Positions 63,518 to 64,000 of a stretch of DNA of 64,000 bases are shown here, piece by piece. The notes beneath the pieces are model-generated. The model did no database searches and was not told the DNA's origin. It was given only the letters and a program-made list of their open reading frames with translations. Location: assembly GCF_000423125.1 (NCBI RefSeq), contig NZ_AUHJ01000018.1, positions 1 to 64,000 on the forward strand. Direction: 5' to 3'. The stretch is from Haliea salexigens DSM 19537. Lineage in GTDB: Bacteria; Pseudomonadota; Gammaproteobacteria; Pseudomonadales; Halieaceae. Every line of letters starts with the position of its first letter. The stretch's first letter is position 1. The position numbers and the translations under genes were made by a program.

Positions 63518-64000
63518 ATGCCGCACTCCTCCCTGATCCCCGAACCGCCCCTGGTGTTCTCGCCCGGGCTGGCGGCAACGATCGGGCTGGAGGAGGCGAT
63601 TCTGCTGCAGCAGCTGTCAACACTGTTCACCCACCGCGCCGCACAGCTGCACCGGGGCTATCGCTGGCTGCGGGTCGAGCGTGATTTCCTGCTGCAGCAG
63701 CTGCCGTTCTGGGGCCCCGCCGACCTCTACCGCATCTGCCAGAGCCTTGCGGACAAGGGCGTGATTCTGGTGGAGTCACCCCCGCTGCACAGCCACCCCG
63801 AACTCCTCTTCGCCATGAATGAGCCGGCCGGCGTCCCGGGGTCCGGCGCTCCGGCGGCCGGCGTCCCGGGGGGCGGCCAACCGCCGGCCGGCGTCCCGGG
63901 GTCCGGCGTCCCGCGGTCTGGCGCCCCGAAAGCCCACGCATCGGGCATGCAGGCCGCAACCGGCACACCCACAGCCACATCCGGCCAGGCAGGCCGCCCA
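63518..64000 (+). CDS. DnaT-like protein with GVPG-rich repeats, 3' part outside the window
   Basis: Visible are 161 residues and no stop. The N-terminal 100 residues resemble the DnaT-like hypothetical proteins found next to radA: SSLIPEPPLVFSPGLAATIG, then LEEAILLQQLS and a winged-helix-like stretch ending in SLADKGVILVESPPL. After residue 104 a proline-glycine-rich repeat begins (AGVPGSGAP-like units). A DNA-binding DnaT domain would be expected at the missing C-terminus. A role in replication restart is inferred from similarity and context. Confidence 0.7.
   Translation, partial: MPHSSLIPEPPLVFSPGLAATIGLEEAILLQQLSTLFTHRAAQLHRGYRWLRVERDFLLQQLPFWGPADLYRICQSLADKGVILVESPPLHSHPELLFAMNEPAGVPGSGAPAAGVPGGGQPPAGVPGSGVPRSGAPKAHASGMQAATGTPTATSGQAGRP
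63826..63915 (+). repeat. GC-rich in-frame repeats encoding GVPG
   Basis: GCCGGCGTCCCGGGG recurs three times, giving GVPG with intervening GAP or GQP residues. The low-complexity, palindromic DNA could expand or contract by slippage. Confidence 0.7.

Noticed and set aside
63826-63915. CRISPR-like or terminator repeat
   Set aside because: The repeats stay in frame within a coding region and encode GVPG units.

Overview
The window looks like the chromosome of a marine gammaproteobacterium, probably a Halieaceae/Cellvibrionales-type organism. The basis is the high-GC housekeeping genes, a complete leucine-degradation (liu) operon, the nrdR-ribD-ribE-ribB-ribH-nusB-thiL-pgpA block, and the birA-coaX-tRNA-Thr arrangement. 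The genus is an inference from gene content, not proven.

Layout. 1-360: 3' end of an IS21-type istB gene. 560-7745: a roughly 7.2 kb integrative element in the 3' end of a tRNA-Thr(UGU) gene. It is bounded by 47-bp direct repeats and carries a P4-type integrase, an unknown gene directly behind it, a Stf0-like sulfotransferase flanked by short direct repeats, an AlpA/excisionase-like protein, a DUF927 ATPase and an XRE-type regulator. 7701-10291: tRNA-Thr, coaX, birA and a SnoaL-like gene. 10353-17869: liuR with its palindromic operator and liuABCDE, turning isovaleryl-CoA into acetoacetate plus acetyl-CoA. 17943-24416: a small membrane protein, a DUF1640 protein, an Ada-AlkA fusion and Ogt (alkylation repair), an MBL-fold hydrolase, a YdcH-like protein, CysQ, a YrfG-like nucleotidase and Hsp15. 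24477-39050: dxs followed almost directly by a surface-polysaccharide cluster (four glycosyltransferases, epimerase, DegT aminotransferase, ATP-grasp/HAD fusion, two methyltransferases, Wzx-type flippase). Its distal half is visibly more AT-rich and carries an IS5-type insertion with a 4-bp target duplication. 39602-41071: a molybdopterin-oxidoreductase remnant, then xseB-ispA. 41316-44466: a TonB-dependent receptor and a double-domain Lrp/AsnC regulator. 44536-51873: the riboflavin block with nusB, thiL, pgpA, a retropepsin-like protease, a separate ribA and nrdR. 51926-59241: a second DUF1640 protein, gamma-glutamyltransferase, glyA, ugd, and a RimB-like protease with an AstE/AspA-like deacylase. 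59900-64000: ettA, a PilZ protein, radA and the start of a DnaT-like protein.

The most unusual signal is non-coding. Three intergenic regions (13775-14106, 54254-54865, 59271-59728) each hold two copies of a large inverted-repeat element in opposite orientation. Within a locus the central core is conserved between copies (exactly so over 51 bp at 59.3-59.7 kb). The long arms around the core are complementary to each other within a copy but differ in sequence from copy to copy. Classical transposon-derived repeats have conserved ends, so conserved cores with co-varying arms need another explanation. The cores at 13.8 and 59.3 kb belong to one family. The elements at 54.3-54.9 kb are a second family, with a conserved asymmetric block inside the variable arms.
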